Positions 7,655 through 16,120 of a DNA stretch of 64,000 nucleotides are shown here, in pieces; within the stretch, counting starts at the first letter, position 1, and each line of letters begins with the position of its first letter. This stretch comes from CAJXYS01 sp913063035. GTDB lineage: Bacteria > Pseudomonadota > Alphaproteobacteria > Rhodobacterales > Rhodobacteraceae. The notes beneath the pieces were generated by a model. The model was not told the DNA's origin. It did no database searches and saw nothing but the letters and a program-made list of their open reading frames with translations. The DNA lies in the NCBI RefSeq assembly GCF_050586465.1, contig NZ_JBOCEG010000006.1, positions 232,435 to 296,434 on the forward strand. Direction: 5' to 3'. The translations under genes and the position numbers were made by a program.

Positions 7655-9019
7655 TCAGACGTTGAGGAGCAGGTGCTCGCGTTCCCAGGGGCTGATGACC
7701 TGCAGGAACTCGGCGTATTCGGTTTCCTTGACGATGCGGTAGACGCGGCAGAACTCCTCGCCCAGAACGCCCTGGAGCGCCTCGGCCTCGGAGAAGAGCG
7801 CGAGCGCATCGCCGAGCCCGCGCGGGATGTTCTCGTCGCCGCTATAGGCGTCGCCCCGGAGTTCGGCCTCGGGCGGGCGTTCCTCGACCAGGCCCAGATA
7901 GCCGCAGGCCAGGCTGGCCGCGATGCCGAGATAGGGATTGCAGTCCATGCCGGCCAGGCGGTTCTCGACCCGGCGCCCGTCGGGGTCAGAGATCGGCACG
8001 CGAATCCCCGTGGTGCGGTTGTCGCGCCCCCATTCCAGGTTGATCGGCGCGGCGAAATCCGGGACGTAGCGGCGGTAGGAATTCACGTAGGGCGCCAGGA
8101 TCGCGATCACCGAGGGCAGGTGGGCCTGCAGCCCGCCGATGAAATGGGCGAAGGCCGGGGTCTCTTCGCCGGCCTCGTCGCTGAAGATGTTGCGCCCCGT
8201 GGCGATCTCGGTGACCGAATGGTGAACATGCATCGCCGAGCCCGGCTCGTCCTGGATCGGCTTGGCCATGAAGGTCGCATAGCAGTCGTGGCGCAGCGCC
8301 GCCTCGCGGATCAGCCGCTTGAAGTAGAAGATCTCGTCGGCGAGCTTCACCGGATCGCCGTGGCGAAGATTGATTTCCACCTGCCCGGCGCCGCCTTCCT
8401 GGGTGATGCCGTCGATCTCGAGCCCCTGCGCCTCGGCGAAGTCGTAGATGTCGTCGATCACGGGGCCGTATTCGTCCACCGCGCTCAGCGAATAGGCCTG
8501 GCGCGCGGCGGCCCGGCGCCCCGACCGCCCCATCGGCGGCTCGATCGCCTTGGCCGGATCGGTGTTCTTGGCCACGAGGAAGAATTCCATCTCGGGCGCG
8601 ACCACGGGTTTCCACCCGCGATGACGATAGAGATCGACCACCCGCTTGAGCACGTTGCGCGGCGCCACCGGGATCGGATTGCCGGCGCGGTCGGAAATGT
8701 CGTGGATGATCTGCAGCGTGATGTCCGCGGTCCAGGGCGCCGCGGTGGCGGTCGTGTAGTCGGGCGTCAGCGTCATGTCGGGCTCGGTGAAGCCCTGTTC
8801 GCCGGCGGCTTCCGCCCAGTCGCCGGTGATGGTCTGGTAGAAGATCGAATCCGGCAGGTGGAACCGCGTGGATTTCGCGAATTTCGAAGCCGGCATCGCC
8901 TTGCCCCGCGCGACCCCGGCGAGATCGGCGACCACGCATTCGATCTCGTCGACACGCCGGCCGGCGACATAGGCCTTAGCGGCCTCGGGCAGTTTTTCGT
9001 ACAGGTCGTCGAGGGACAT
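7655..9019 (-). CDS. Glutamine synthetase family protein (PuuA-like ligase)
   Basis: A 454-residue member of the glutamine synthetase fold. It has the N-terminal beta-grasp domain (IECVVADLAGVARGKAMP) and the catalytic domain with FFLVAK-type, AGQVEINL, HVHHSV and EWGRDNRTTGIRVP motifs. The sequence is closer to gamma-glutamylputrescine synthetase-like (PuuA) proteins than to GlnA. It is the last gene of a minus-strand group containing an amidotransferase, a second ligase of the same fold and an amino-acid-type ABC transporter. Gamma-glutamylation of an imported amine is inferred from that context; the amine is unknown. Confidence 0.85.
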   Translation of the reverse strand: MSLDDLYEKLPEAAKAYVAGRRVDEIECVVADLAGVARGKAMPASKFAKSTRFHLPDSIFYQTITGDWAEAAGEQGFTEPDMTLTPDYTTATAAPWTADITLQIIHDISDRAGNPIPVAPRNVLKRVVDLYRHRGWKPVVAPEMEFFLVAKNTDPAKAIEPPMGRSGRRAAARQAYSLSAVDEYGPVIDDIYDFAEAQGLEIDGITQEGGAGQVEINLRHGDPVKLADEIFYFKRLIREAALRHDCYATFMAKPIQDEPGSAMHVHHSVTEIATGRNIFSDEAGEETPAFAHFIGGLQAHLPSVIAILAPYVNSYRRYVPDFAAPINLEWGRDNRTTGIRVPISDPDGRRVENRLAGMDCNPYLGIAASLACGYLGLVEERPPEAELRGDAYSGDENIPRGLGDALALFSEAEALQGVLGEEFCRVYRIVKETEYAEFLQVISPWEREHLLLNV

Positions 9020-9029
9020 GGCTTCGGCC

Positions 9030-9713
9030 TCAGCTGCGGGGGCGTTTGAAGAATTCGGCGAAACGGTCTGCGATCGCGGCGGCGTCGGTCGGCTGGCCTA
9101 GGGCCGCGCGCGCCGCGTCGAGGCGGTCGTCGGGCACCAGGCCGCGGCCGCGATGCGCGATCAGCCCGTCGAGGAAGGCGTCGGTGAATTCGGGATGGGC
9201 CTGCACCGTCAGCGCCCGGTCGTCCCAGGCCAGCGCGGCGTTCTCGCAGAAATCCGAGGTCGCCAGCAGCGTGGCGCCCGGCGGCCGGGTCACCACCTGG
9301 TCCTGGTGCCAGGCATTGAGCGCCAACGTGCCGTCATCGGCGAAGCGATAGCTGTGATGGCCGACGGCCCAGCCGCCGTCGAACTTCTCCACCCGGCCGC
9401 CGAGCGCCTGGGCGATGATCTGGTGGCCGAAGCAGACACCCACCATCGGCACGCCGGTCTCGAAGGCGGCGCGGATGAATTCCTCGAGCGGCGCGATCCA
9501 CGGCAGATCCTCGTAGGCGCCGTGCCGGGAGCCGGTGATCAGCCAGCCATCCGCGTCGTGGACGCTGTCGGGGAATTCCATGTCGACCACGGCCCAGGCG
9601 GCGAAGTCGAAGCCGTACCCGTCGAGAAGCCTCTCGTAGAGCTCCGGGTAGTCGCCATATGTCGGGAGCAGCTCGGGCGGCAGGTGTCCGGTCTGCAGGA
9701 TTCCGATTTTCAT
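9030..9713 (-). CDS. Type 1 glutamine amidotransferase domain protein
   Basis: A 227-residue free-standing class I glutamine amidotransferase-like protein. Visible are the oxyanion segment ITGSRHGAYED, the nucleophile elbow GVCFGHQ (Cys near residue 98) and the catalytic AHPEF His-Glu pair. In polyamine catabolic clusters, stand-alone enzymes of this fold hydrolyse gamma-glutamyl intermediates (PuuD-like), although this one looks closer to GMP-synthase-like GATases. It sits 10 bases upstream of one ligase gene and downstream of the other, so it probably works with them. Confidence 0.85.
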   Translation of the reverse strand: MKIGILQTGHLPPELLPTYGDYPELYERLLDGYGFDFAAWAVVDMEFPDSVHDADGWLITGSRHGAYEDLPWIAPLEEFIRAAFETGVPMVGVCFGHQIIAQALGGRVEKFDGGWAVGHHSYRFADDGTLALNAWHQDQVVTRPPGATLLATSDFCENAALAWDDRALTVQAHPEFTDAFLDGLIAHRGRGLVPDDRLDAARAALGQPTDAAAIADRFAEFFKRPRS

Positions 9714-9780
9714 GAATGTCTCGTAGGTATGTGTGCCCGGATGCTACCAGCCCCGGAACAGCGCCCGCAAGACCCGGCGC

Positions 9781-11127
9781 TCAGACCGAGTCGAGATAGC
9801 TGGCGAACTCGAAATCGGTCCAGCGCTCTTCGAAGCGGCGCAGCTCCTGGCGCTTGCAGCGCACCAGGTTGGAAACCAGCGTCTGCGGGAAGATCCGCGC
9901 GATCAGCGGGCTCTGCTCGAAAAGCTCGATCGCCTCGCGCCAGCTGAAGGGCAGCCGGTCGAAATCCTGGTCGTAGGCGTTGCCCGTCATCGGGGGCGGC
10001 GGGTCGGTGGCGTCCTCGATCCCGGCAAGCGCGGCGCCCAGCACGCCGGCCAGCACGAGATAGGGGTTCGTGTCGCCGCCGGCGACCCGGTGCTCGATCC
10101 GGCGCGCGGCGTTGGCGCCGCCGGGGATGCGGATCGCCGCCGTGCGGTTCTCGTAGCCCCAGCAGACCTGGGTCGGCGCGTGGGAATGCGGCTCCACCCG
10201 GCGGTAGGAGTTCATGTGCGGCGCGAAGAGCAGCGTCTGGTCGCGCATCGCCGCCAGGCAGCCCGACACCGCGTGGCGCAGCGTGTCGGAGCCCTTCGGC
10301 GTGCCGTCGTCGAAGATGTTGTTGCCGTCGCTGTCGAGCACCGAGAAATGCATGTGCAGCCCGTTGCCCGCATGGTCCGTATAGGGCTTGGCCATGAAGG
10401 TCGCGGCCATCTCGTGCTTGCGCGCCAGCCCCTTCACGGCGAGCTTGAAGAGCCAGGCATCGTCGGCGGCCTTCATCGCGTCGGCCTCGTGGGAGAGGTT
10501 GATCTCGAACTGGCCGAGCCCGCTTTCGGAAATCGCCGAGTCGGCGGGAATGTCCATCGCCGCGCAGGCCTCGTAAAGCTCGGTGAAGAAGGCGTCGAAG
10601 ACGTCGAGCCCGTTCAGCGACAGCACCTCGCGTGCCTGCATCTGGCGGCCCGAATAGGGGTTGATCGGTGGCTCGGGCCGGCTGGAGCCGTCATCGACCA
10701 GGTAGAATTCCAGCTCCGTCGCCACGACGGGTGTCCAGCCGCGCGCGGCGTAGCGGTCCAGCACCATCCGCAACGCCCGGCGCGGGTCGCCGGCGAAGGG
10801 GGCGCCGCCTTCTTCGAACATCCACATCGGCAGCAGCGCCGAGGGCGCGCCCAGCCAGGGCGTGGGCACCAGCCCGCGTTCCGTGGGCCGCAGCACCCCG
10901 TCGGCATCCCCCGAGGCGAAAACAAGCGGGCTGTCCTCGATATCGTCGCCCCAGATATCCACGTTGAGCGCCGAGAGCGGCATCCGTGCGCCGTCGCGCA
11001 GCGCCTTGCGGCCGTTCGCGACCGGCAGGCGCTTGCCGCGCGACTGTCCGTTGACGTCGGCCACGACGACCCGGATCGTCTTGATCTCGGGGTGACGGTC
11101 CAGCCAGTTTTCCTGTTCGGTGACCAT
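9781..11127 (-). CDS. Glutamine synthetase family protein (second ligase of the cluster)
   Basis: A 448-residue glutamine-synthetase-fold ligase. It shows IRVVVADVNGQSRGKRLP in the beta-grasp domain, FEINLSHEAD, HMHFSVLDSDG and CWGYENRTAAIRIPGG in the catalytic domain. It is clearly diverged from the ligase at 7655, so the pair is unlikely to be a recent duplication and may act on different amines or form a hetero-oligomer. It lies 6 bases downstream of the ABC permease gene on the same strand. Function is inferred from the family and the transporter context. Confidence 0.85.
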   Translation of the reverse strand: MVTEQENWLDRHPEIKTIRVVVADVNGQSRGKRLPVANGRKALRDGARMPLSALNVDIWGDDIEDSPLVFASGDADGVLRPTERGLVPTPWLGAPSALLPMWMFEEGGAPFAGDPRRALRMVLDRYAARGWTPVVATELEFYLVDDGSSRPEPPINPYSGRQMQAREVLSLNGLDVFDAFFTELYEACAAMDIPADSAISESGLGQFEINLSHEADAMKAADDAWLFKLAVKGLARKHEMAATFMAKPYTDHAGNGLHMHFSVLDSDGNNIFDDGTPKGSDTLRHAVSGCLAAMRDQTLLFAPHMNSYRRVEPHSHAPTQVCWGYENRTAAIRIPGGANAARRIEHRVAGGDTNPYLVLAGVLGAALAGIEDATDPPPPMTGNAYDQDFDRLPFSWREAIELFEQSPLIARIFPQTLVSNLVRCKRQELRRFEERWTDFEFASYLDSV

Positions 11128-11133
11128 GGAACC

Positions 11134-11940
11134 TCAGCGGATGTATTGCGGGCGGATGCGCAGGCGCCGCCGCGCGGCCTGCGGCAGGTGGCGGTTGAGC
11201 CGCCGGTTGATCAGCCCGAAAAGCGCGATGATGCAGAGCGTCAACAGGATGAAATACCCCGCTAGGATCGGGTAGGGGACGAAGGGGTTGAAGGTCTTGT
11301 CGGCGAAATAATTGGCATAGTAGAGCGCGTCGCCCTTCTGCTGCAGCGCCGGGAAGCTCGAGAAATAGACCAGCGTGGTCGCGTGGAACAGGAAGATCGC
11401 CTCGTTGGTATAGGCCGGCCAGGCCAGCCGCAGCATGGTCGGCCAGACGATCCGGCGGAACCTCGACCAGCCCGAGAGCCCGTAGGCGTCCGCCGCCTCT
11501 ACGTCGCCCTTGGGGATCGAGCGCAGCGCGCCGTAGAAGATCTCGCCGGAATAGGCGGCGGTGTTGAGAAAGAGCACGATCAGCGCGCCGAGCCAGGCCG
11601 CGGTGAAGGATTCGAAGATCGCGAATTGCGACTTGAGCGTCAGGAAGAGCGCATAGGCGAAAAAGAACTGGATGAAGAGCGGCGAGCCGCGGAAGACGAA
11701 GATGAACCATTCCGAGCTCTTGCGCACCAGCCGGTTCGGCGCCCCCTTGCCGACCGCCACCGCGATGGCGAGGAAGAACCCGAAGAACAGCGCCAGAGCG
11801 CCGAAATAGACGTTCCAGATCAGTCCCGATCCGATCAGCGTGAAATGCTCGCAGAGCGTGTAGCCCTCGCGCGGGAGCAGCCGCTCGCCGATCCCGACCG
11901 AGCGCAGCCCGTAGTCCTGGACCGTCTCCCAGCAGCTCAT
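11134..11940 (-). CDS. Polar amino-acid-type ABC transporter permease (HisM-like)
   Basis: A 268-residue inner-membrane permease with about five transmembrane segments. The coupling loop EAADAYGLSGWSRFRRIVWP matches the EAA motif of this family. The ATG at 11940 overlaps the stop of the upstream permease (ATGA), which shows translational coupling and fixes the start. An unusual insertion follows the EAA loop (about residues 190-220, containing LQQKGDALYYANYFADK), a region where HisM-like permeases vary. Confidence 0.9.
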   Translation of the reverse strand: MSCWETVQDYGLRSVGIGERLLPREGYTLCEHFTLIGSGLIWNVYFGALALFFGFFLAIAVAVGKGAPNRLVRKSSEWFIFVFRGSPLFIQFFFAYALFLTLKSQFAIFESFTAAWLGALIVLFLNTAAYSGEIFYGALRSIPKGDVEAADAYGLSGWSRFRRIVWPTMLRLAWPAYTNEAIFLFHATTLVYFSSFPALQQKGDALYYANYFADKTFNPFVPYPILAGYFILLTLCIIALFGLINRRLNRHLPQAARRRLRIRPQYIR

Positions 11941-12821
11941 GCGCCCGCCTTTCGCAGCGCCTCGCCCCCGGTGGTGGCCTGACCGCGGTTGAGCCGGACC
12001 GTCAGCCGCTCGAGCAGGATCTCCGAGATGCGCGTGAGCCCGAGGTAGAACACCAGCAGCGCCAGGAAGTACCAGGCGCGCCAGTCGCCATGCGGGTAGT
12101 CGGTGAAGCGCGGGTTGGCGGTGCCGCCCAGTTCGCGGGCCCAGTAGACGATGTCCTCCACGCCGAGAAGGAACAGCAGCGGCGTGGCCTTCGTCAGCAC
12201 CATCCAGAGGTTCGACAGGCCCGGCAGCGCGTAGACCCACATCTGCGGGACCAGGATGCGCCAGAAGGTCTGGCGGTGCGACATGCCGTAGGCCTCGGCG
12301 GTTTCCAGCTGGGCGCGCGGCACGGCGCGCATGGCGCCGAAGAGCACATTGGCGGCGAAGGCGCCGAAGACGATGGCGAAGGTCAGCGCGGCCAGGAAGA
12401 AGCCGTAGGTTTCATGGATCCATTGCGGCGCGTTGCCCAGCGGCAGCTTGGCCGCCTGGCAGACCACGAAATCGTTGCCCTGCCGGATGGGCTCGTCCCA
12501 GTCGGGGCACTTGATCTTGTGGCGGATCCACTCGAAGGCCTGGTCGAGCGCGATGACGAAGAACAGGAAAAACGCGATGTCCGGCACGCCCCGGACCACC
12601 GCGATATAGCCCTTGCCGATCCAGCTGACCGGCCAGATGCGCGAGCGCGCCGCCATCGCGCCGCCGAAGCCGAACATCAGCGCCGCCGGCGCGGTGAGCG
12701 CCAGCAGCACCAGCACGATCACGACCGACACGTAGAGGTTCGCATGCTTGCCCGTGGTCAGGTAGCAGGCGAACCAGCGGACCGTGTCGAGCGTGTCGGG
12801 ATCTGTGCAGAAGCTGAATAT
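11937..12821 (-). CDS. Polar amino-acid-type ABC transporter permease (HisQ-like), probable ATA start
   Basis: The companion permease, 294 residues if it starts at 12821. The EAA loop is ETAEAYGMSHRQTFWRILVP, and a periplasmic loop holds two cysteines (KCPDWDEP... and VCQAAK). Between the in-frame TGA at 12830-12828 and a GTG at 12731 there is no ATG, GTG or TTG codon. The intervening codons encode a family-like N-terminus (IFSFCTDPDTLDTV then RWFACYLTTGKH), and GGGGAG lies nine bases before the ATA at 12821. The GTG at 12731 has no ribosome-binding site and would remove this segment. ATA is therefore the best-supported start, unless the base is a sequencing error for ATG. Confidence 0.8.
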   Translation of the reverse strand: MFSFCTDPDTLDTVRWFACYLTTGKHANLYVSVVIVLVLLALTAPAALMFGFGGAMAARSRIWPVSWIGKGYIAVVRGVPDIAFFLFFVIALDQAFEWIRHKIKCPDWDEPIRQGNDFVVCQAAKLPLGNAPQWIHETYGFFLAALTFAIVFGAFAANVLFGAMRAVPRAQLETAEAYGMSHRQTFWRILVPQMWVYALPGLSNLWMVLTKATPLLFLLGVEDIVYWARELGGTANPRFTDYPHGDWRAWYFLALLVFYLGLTRISEILLERLTVRLNRGQATTGGEALRKAGA

Positions 12822-12850
12822 GGCGGGTCACTCCCCGGCAGGCGGGCGGG

Positions 12851-12887
12851 CCGGGGTCCCGTCCAGACTGTTCGGACGGGGCCCCGG
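12851..12887 (-). other. Intercistronic stem-loop between binding-protein and permease genes
   Basis: A 14-bp stem (12851-12864 with 12874-12887) contains one G-T wobble and a nine-base loop. No T-tract follows on the minus strand. It lies after the stop of the substrate-binding protein and before the permease gene. Such structures commonly protect the binding-protein mRNA or reduce read-through, so that the binding protein is made in excess over the membrane subunits. Confidence 0.6.
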
Positions 12888-12898
12888 CGAAATCAGGA

Positions 12899-13624
12899 TC
12901 AGCAAGCCGGCCAGGTGCTGCTGACTTCCCACTTCTCGATCAGCGTGTTGAGGCTGCCGTCGCACTTCATTTCCTCGATCACGGCGTCGAAGGTGGCGCG
13001 CAGCTCCTGGTCGCTCTCGCGGATGCCCATGCCGACGCCGCCGCCGAGCGGCACGTCCGGGCCGACGAACATCAGCTCGGCTTCCTCTGCGGCGATCGGG
13101 GACAGGTAGGACTTGTCGGCCAGCACCGCGTCGGCCTCGCCGTTCTTGACCGCGGCCACGGTTTCCTCGGGCGTGGCGTATTCCACCAGCGTGGCGCCCG
13201 TCTCGGACACGTAGCCGGCCTGGATCGTGCCGGTCTGCGCCGCGATCACCCCGTTGGAGAGGTCGATGCCCTCGGACATGCCGAGATAGGCCGACGGATC
13301 GGGCGGGGTGTAGGCCTGGGTGAAGTCGATCACCTCGTCACGCTCGTCGGTGATCGACATGCCGGCGATGATGGCGTCGTAGTTGCCCGAGACCAGGTTC
13401 GGGATGATCGAGTCCCAGTCATTGGTGACCCACTCGCAGTTCAGCGCGGCGCGCGCGCAGAGCTCGTCGCCCAGGTCGCGCTCGAAGCCGTCGATCTCGC
13501 CGTCGTCGTTGATGAAGTTCCAGGGGGCATAGGCGCCCTCGGTGCCAAGGCGCACCACGTCCTGGGCCAGTGCCGTGCCGGCCGACAATGCCAGCACGGT
13601 GGTGGATAGGATGAGTGTCTTCAT
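12899..13624 (-). CDS. Amino-acid ABC transporter substrate-binding protein (PBP type 2)
   Basis: A 241-residue periplasmic binding protein of the lysine/arginine/ornithine-histidine type. A Sec signal peptide (MKTLILSTTVLALSAGTALAQ) is cleaved after ALA. The mature protein starts with the family pattern RLGTEGAYAPWNF, and the ligand-site region DWDSIIPNLVSGNYDAIIAGMSIT follows. Cys pairs at ELCARAALNCEW and near the C-terminus (MKCDG...WPAC) could form disulfides. It is followed by a stem-loop and the two permeases. Confidence 0.92.
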   Translation of the reverse strand: MKTLILSTTVLALSAGTALAQDVVRLGTEGAYAPWNFINDDGEIDGFERDLGDELCARAALNCEWVTNDWDSIIPNLVSGNYDAIIAGMSITDERDEVIDFTQAYTPPDPSAYLGMSEGIDLSNGVIAAQTGTIQAGYVSETGATLVEYATPEETVAAVKNGEADAVLADKSYLSPIAAEEAELMFVGPDVPLGGGVGMGIRESDQELRATFDAVIEEMKCDGSLNTLIEKWEVSSTWPAC

Positions 13625-13662
13625 TGGATATCTCCCTTTTTGCTTGAAGATCGGGCTGGCCG

Positions 13663-14463
13663 TCAGTGGGCCATTGTCGAACTGAGAAACTGGCGCAGCC
13701 GCTCCGATTTCGGCGACCCGAAGAGGGTCTCGGGCGGTCCCTCTTCCTCGATCAGTCCCTGGTGGAGGAACACGACGTAGTCGGACACATCACGCGCCAT
13801 GCGCATGTCGTGGGTGACGATCATCATGGTGCGGCCCTCTGCGGCCAGGTCCTTGATGACGCGGACCACTTCCTGTTCCAGCTCGGGGTCGAGCGCCGAG
13901 GTGGGTTCGTCGAACAGAAGCGCCGCGGGCTCCATCGCCAGCGCGCGCGCGATCGCCGCGCGCTGCTGCTGCCCGCCCGAGAGCTGTGCCGGGAAGGCAT
14001 CGGCCTTGTCGCCGATGCCGACCTTTTCGAGGTAGCCGCGTGCCGCCTGCGCCACCTCGGCCTTGTCGCGGCCGAGGACGGTGACCGGGGCCTCCATCAC
14101 GTTCTGCAGGATGGTCATGTGGGACCACAGGTTGAACTGCTGGAAGACCATGCTGAGATTGGTGCGGATGCGCAGCACCTGCTTGCCGTCGGCCGGGTGG
14201 CGGTCATGGCCCGTCCCGCGCCATTTCACCGGTTCGCCGTCGAAGAGGATCTCGCCGGACTGGCTATCTTCCAGCAGGTTGGCGCAGCGCAGGAGCGTGG
14301 ATTTCCCGGATCCCGAGGAGCCGATCAGCGACACCACGTCGCCGCGATGCGCGACGACGTCGACACCCTTGAGCACCTCCAGTTGGCCATAGGCCTTGTG
14401 GAGCTCGCGGATCTCGATGACGGGTGTGTCTTCTGTCCTGTCCTGCACGCGTTTGGCCGGCAC
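13663..14463 (-). CDS. Amino-acid ABC transporter ATP-binding protein
   Basis: A 266-residue ATPase of the polar amino-acid ABC family (HisP/GlnQ-like). Walker A is GSSGSGKST, the Q-loop lies in VFQQFNLW, the signature is LSGGQQQR, Walker B is LLFDEPTSALD and the H-loop is VTHDM. The GTG at 14463 is preferred because AAGGTGGAAGA precedes it; a TTG at 14517 gives an 18-residue longer form. It heads the transporter operon. A TTGCAA (14517-14512) followed 18 bases on by CTACTA could be its promoter. Confidence 0.9.
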   Translation of the reverse strand: MPAKRVQDRTEDTPVIEIRELHKAYGQLEVLKGVDVVAHRGDVVSLIGSSGSGKSTLLRCANLLEDSQSGEILFDGEPVKWRGTGHDRHPADGKQVLRIRTNLSMVFQQFNLWSHMTILQNVMEAPVTVLGRDKAEVAQAARGYLEKVGIGDKADAFPAQLSGGQQQRAAIARALAMEPAALLFDEPTSALDPELEQEVVRVIKDLAAEGRTMMIVTHDMRMARDVSDYVVFLHQGLIEEEGPPETLFGSPKSERLRQFLSSTMAH

Positions 14464-14541
14464 TCTTCCACCTTGTGTCTGGCCCCGTAGTAGGGAGCAA
14501 AAGACCCCCGATTGCAACGGAGAATCGCGGCGCCCGCGACG

Positions 14542-15300
14542 TCAGCCCCGCCCGCTGCCGGGGGGTGGCGGGTTTGGAACGCGCAGATAGCTCTCGGCGG
14601 GGATATCGACCGTGCCCCGCAGCTGCAGCAGCGCCCGCGAGCCCGGGTCGAGCGATGCGATCCCCTCCGCAAGCGCTGCCTGCAGGACGGCCACGGGCCC
14701 GCCGGGCCGCGTGATATAGGGCAGGGCGGGGGTGGGCAGCGTTCGCTCTACCTCGCGCAGATCCGCCGCGAACCCGTCGAAGCGCCGGATCAGCGCCCAG
14801 CTCACCGCGTCGAGCGCGGCGATGTCGGCCGCGCCGCCGGCCACGGCCCGGGCGGAGTCGCGGTGGCTGCCGCTGCGCAGCATCCGCGCGAAGCGAAACC
14901 CGTGCAGCGCGGCGTGGAACTGCGGCGCCGCGTAGCCAGATTGGGACATCGGCTCGTTATAGGCGAGCTTGGCGCCCCGGAACGCCCGGAAGCCGCGCCG
15001 GTCGTCGGCGCGGGCCACCAGGACGCTGTTATAGAACCCCGGCGGGCAGCCTGGCAGCCCGTGATCGGGCGTGGCGACCAGCGCGACCCGGTCCTGCAGG
15101 GCGGCGCGGAAGGGAAAGCCGCAGGTCTGCGCCAGCAGCAGTCCCGGGTCGGTCCAGAGGTCGAACGGCGCCGTGTCGCGGTCGAGCCCGTCGGGCGCAT
15201 CGATGCCGGCGGCGCGCAGCCGGTCGCGGATCGCCGCCCAGAGCCTGTCATTGGCCGCCCGGGTCTCGGGGCGGTCATACATGGGCAGCCCGGCGATCAC
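14542..15300 (-). CDS. PhnD/SsuA-type substrate-binding-like protein without signal peptide
   Basis: A 252-residue protein resembling the PhnD/transferrin-like periplasmic binding fold. Recognisable segments are MYDRPETRAANDRLW at the start, LAQTCGFPF, YNSVLVAR, KLAYNEPMSQSGY and ADIAALDAVSWAL. No signal peptide is visible, which is unusual for the family. Related Rhodobacterales proteins are annotated as phosphate/phosphonate ABC transporter binding components. It lies upstream of, and on the same strand as, the amino-acid transporter, but a 78-bp gap makes a shared function doubtful. Confidence 0.7.
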   Translation of the reverse strand: MIAGLPMYDRPETRAANDRLWAAIRDRLRAAGIDAPDGLDRDTAPFDLWTDPGLLLAQTCGFPFRAALQDRVALVATPDHGLPGCPPGFYNSVLVARADDRRGFRAFRGAKLAYNEPMSQSGYAAPQFHAALHGFRFARMLRSGSHRDSARAVAGGAADIAALDAVSWALIRRFDGFAADLREVERTLPTPALPYITRPGGPVAVLQAALAEGIASLDPGSRALLQLRGTVDIPAESYLRVPNPPPPGSGRG

Positions 15301-15305
15301 GGGGG

Positions 15306-15752
15306 TCAGTCCGACTGGCGGTCCATGACGCGCTGGCGCGCCAGCGCGCTGTCGCGGTCATTGATGCCGAGCAGGTTCGCCACGAGCCGCAACAGCCCGT
15401 CTTCCTCGTGGTCGCGGATGCCGTCGGCCAGCACCACGTCCCAGAGCGCCTCGACCACCGCCGCGCGATCCTCGTAGGGCACGGCGTCCTTGATTTCGCG
15501 GGTGAAGCGAACCGTGTCCGGGGCCTCGGCCTCCAGCCGTTCCGCCTCGCCCCGCAGTTTCGCCGCCTCGAAGGGCGTCAGGTCGTAGCGCGCGGCAAGG
15601 ATGCGGTCGATCCGCTCGATCTCGGCCTGGGCATAATCGTGGTCCGACCGCGCGATCCGCACCAGCAGCGCGGCCAGCGCGAGGCGCGCATCCTCGGGCC
15701 GCAGCGTTTCGGTATCGGGGTGCGAAAGGCGTTTGAGAAGCTGTGCGAACAT
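15306..15752 (-). CDS. TerB-family (tellurite resistance protein B-like) protein
   Basis: A 148-residue all-helical protein of the TerB/DjlA N-terminal type. It shows LALAALLVRIARSDHDYAQAE, an acidic helix-loop pattern with likely metal-binding Asp/Glu, and VLADGIRDHEEDGLLRLVANLLGI in the second half. The start MFAQLLKRL (15752) is chosen over an ATG at 15788 that would add 12 unconserved-looking residues. It lies six bases upstream of the PhnD-like gene on the same strand. Its cellular role is unknown. Confidence 0.75.
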   Translation of the reverse strand: MFAQLLKRLSHPDTETLRPEDARLALAALLVRIARSDHDYAQAEIERIDRILAARYDLTPFEAAKLRGEAERLEAEAPDTVRFTREIKDAVPYEDRAAVVEALWDVVLADGIRDHEEDGLLRLVANLLGINDRDSALARQRVMDRQSD

Positions 15753-15798
15753 GGCGAGCCATATAGTCCCTTGCTCGGCGGATGCCAATGGCGGCCGG

Positions 15799-16101
15799 TC
15801 AGGCCGCGGGCGGCGCCCAGCCTTCGACCAGCACGAGATCGGCGACCGAGACCGGGTCGCGGAGCGCCTTCGCGGCCTGGTATTCCGGCGAATGATAGCA
15901 GTCGCGGGCGGCCTCGACGCTGGGGAACTCGATCACCACGGTGCGCGGGCGCCCCCCGCCCTCGAGCTGTTCCTGCGCGCCGCCGCGCACCAGGAACCGC
16001 GCGCCGTATTTCTCGAAGGCGACCGCGTTGGCCTGGCGGTATTGCTCGTAGACCTGCGGATCGTCGACCGTCACGTGCCCGATCCAGTATCCCTTTGGCA
16101 T
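15799..16101 (-). CDS. DUF1330 domain-containing protein
   Basis: A 100-residue single-domain protein of the DUF1330 ferredoxin-like/dimeric alpha-beta barrel group. It has the pattern KGYWIGHVTVDDPQVYEQY at the start and VVIEFPSVEAARDCYHSPEYQAA in the middle. The length fits the family. It is probably a small cytosolic dimer of unknown function. Confidence 0.85.
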   Translation of the reverse strand: MPKGYWIGHVTVDDPQVYEQYRQANAVAFEKYGARFLVRGGAQEQLEGGGRPRTVVIEFPSVEAARDCYHSPEYQAAKALRDPVSVADLVLVEGWAPPAA

Positions 16102-16120
16102 GGCTGTCCTCCCCGCCCGC

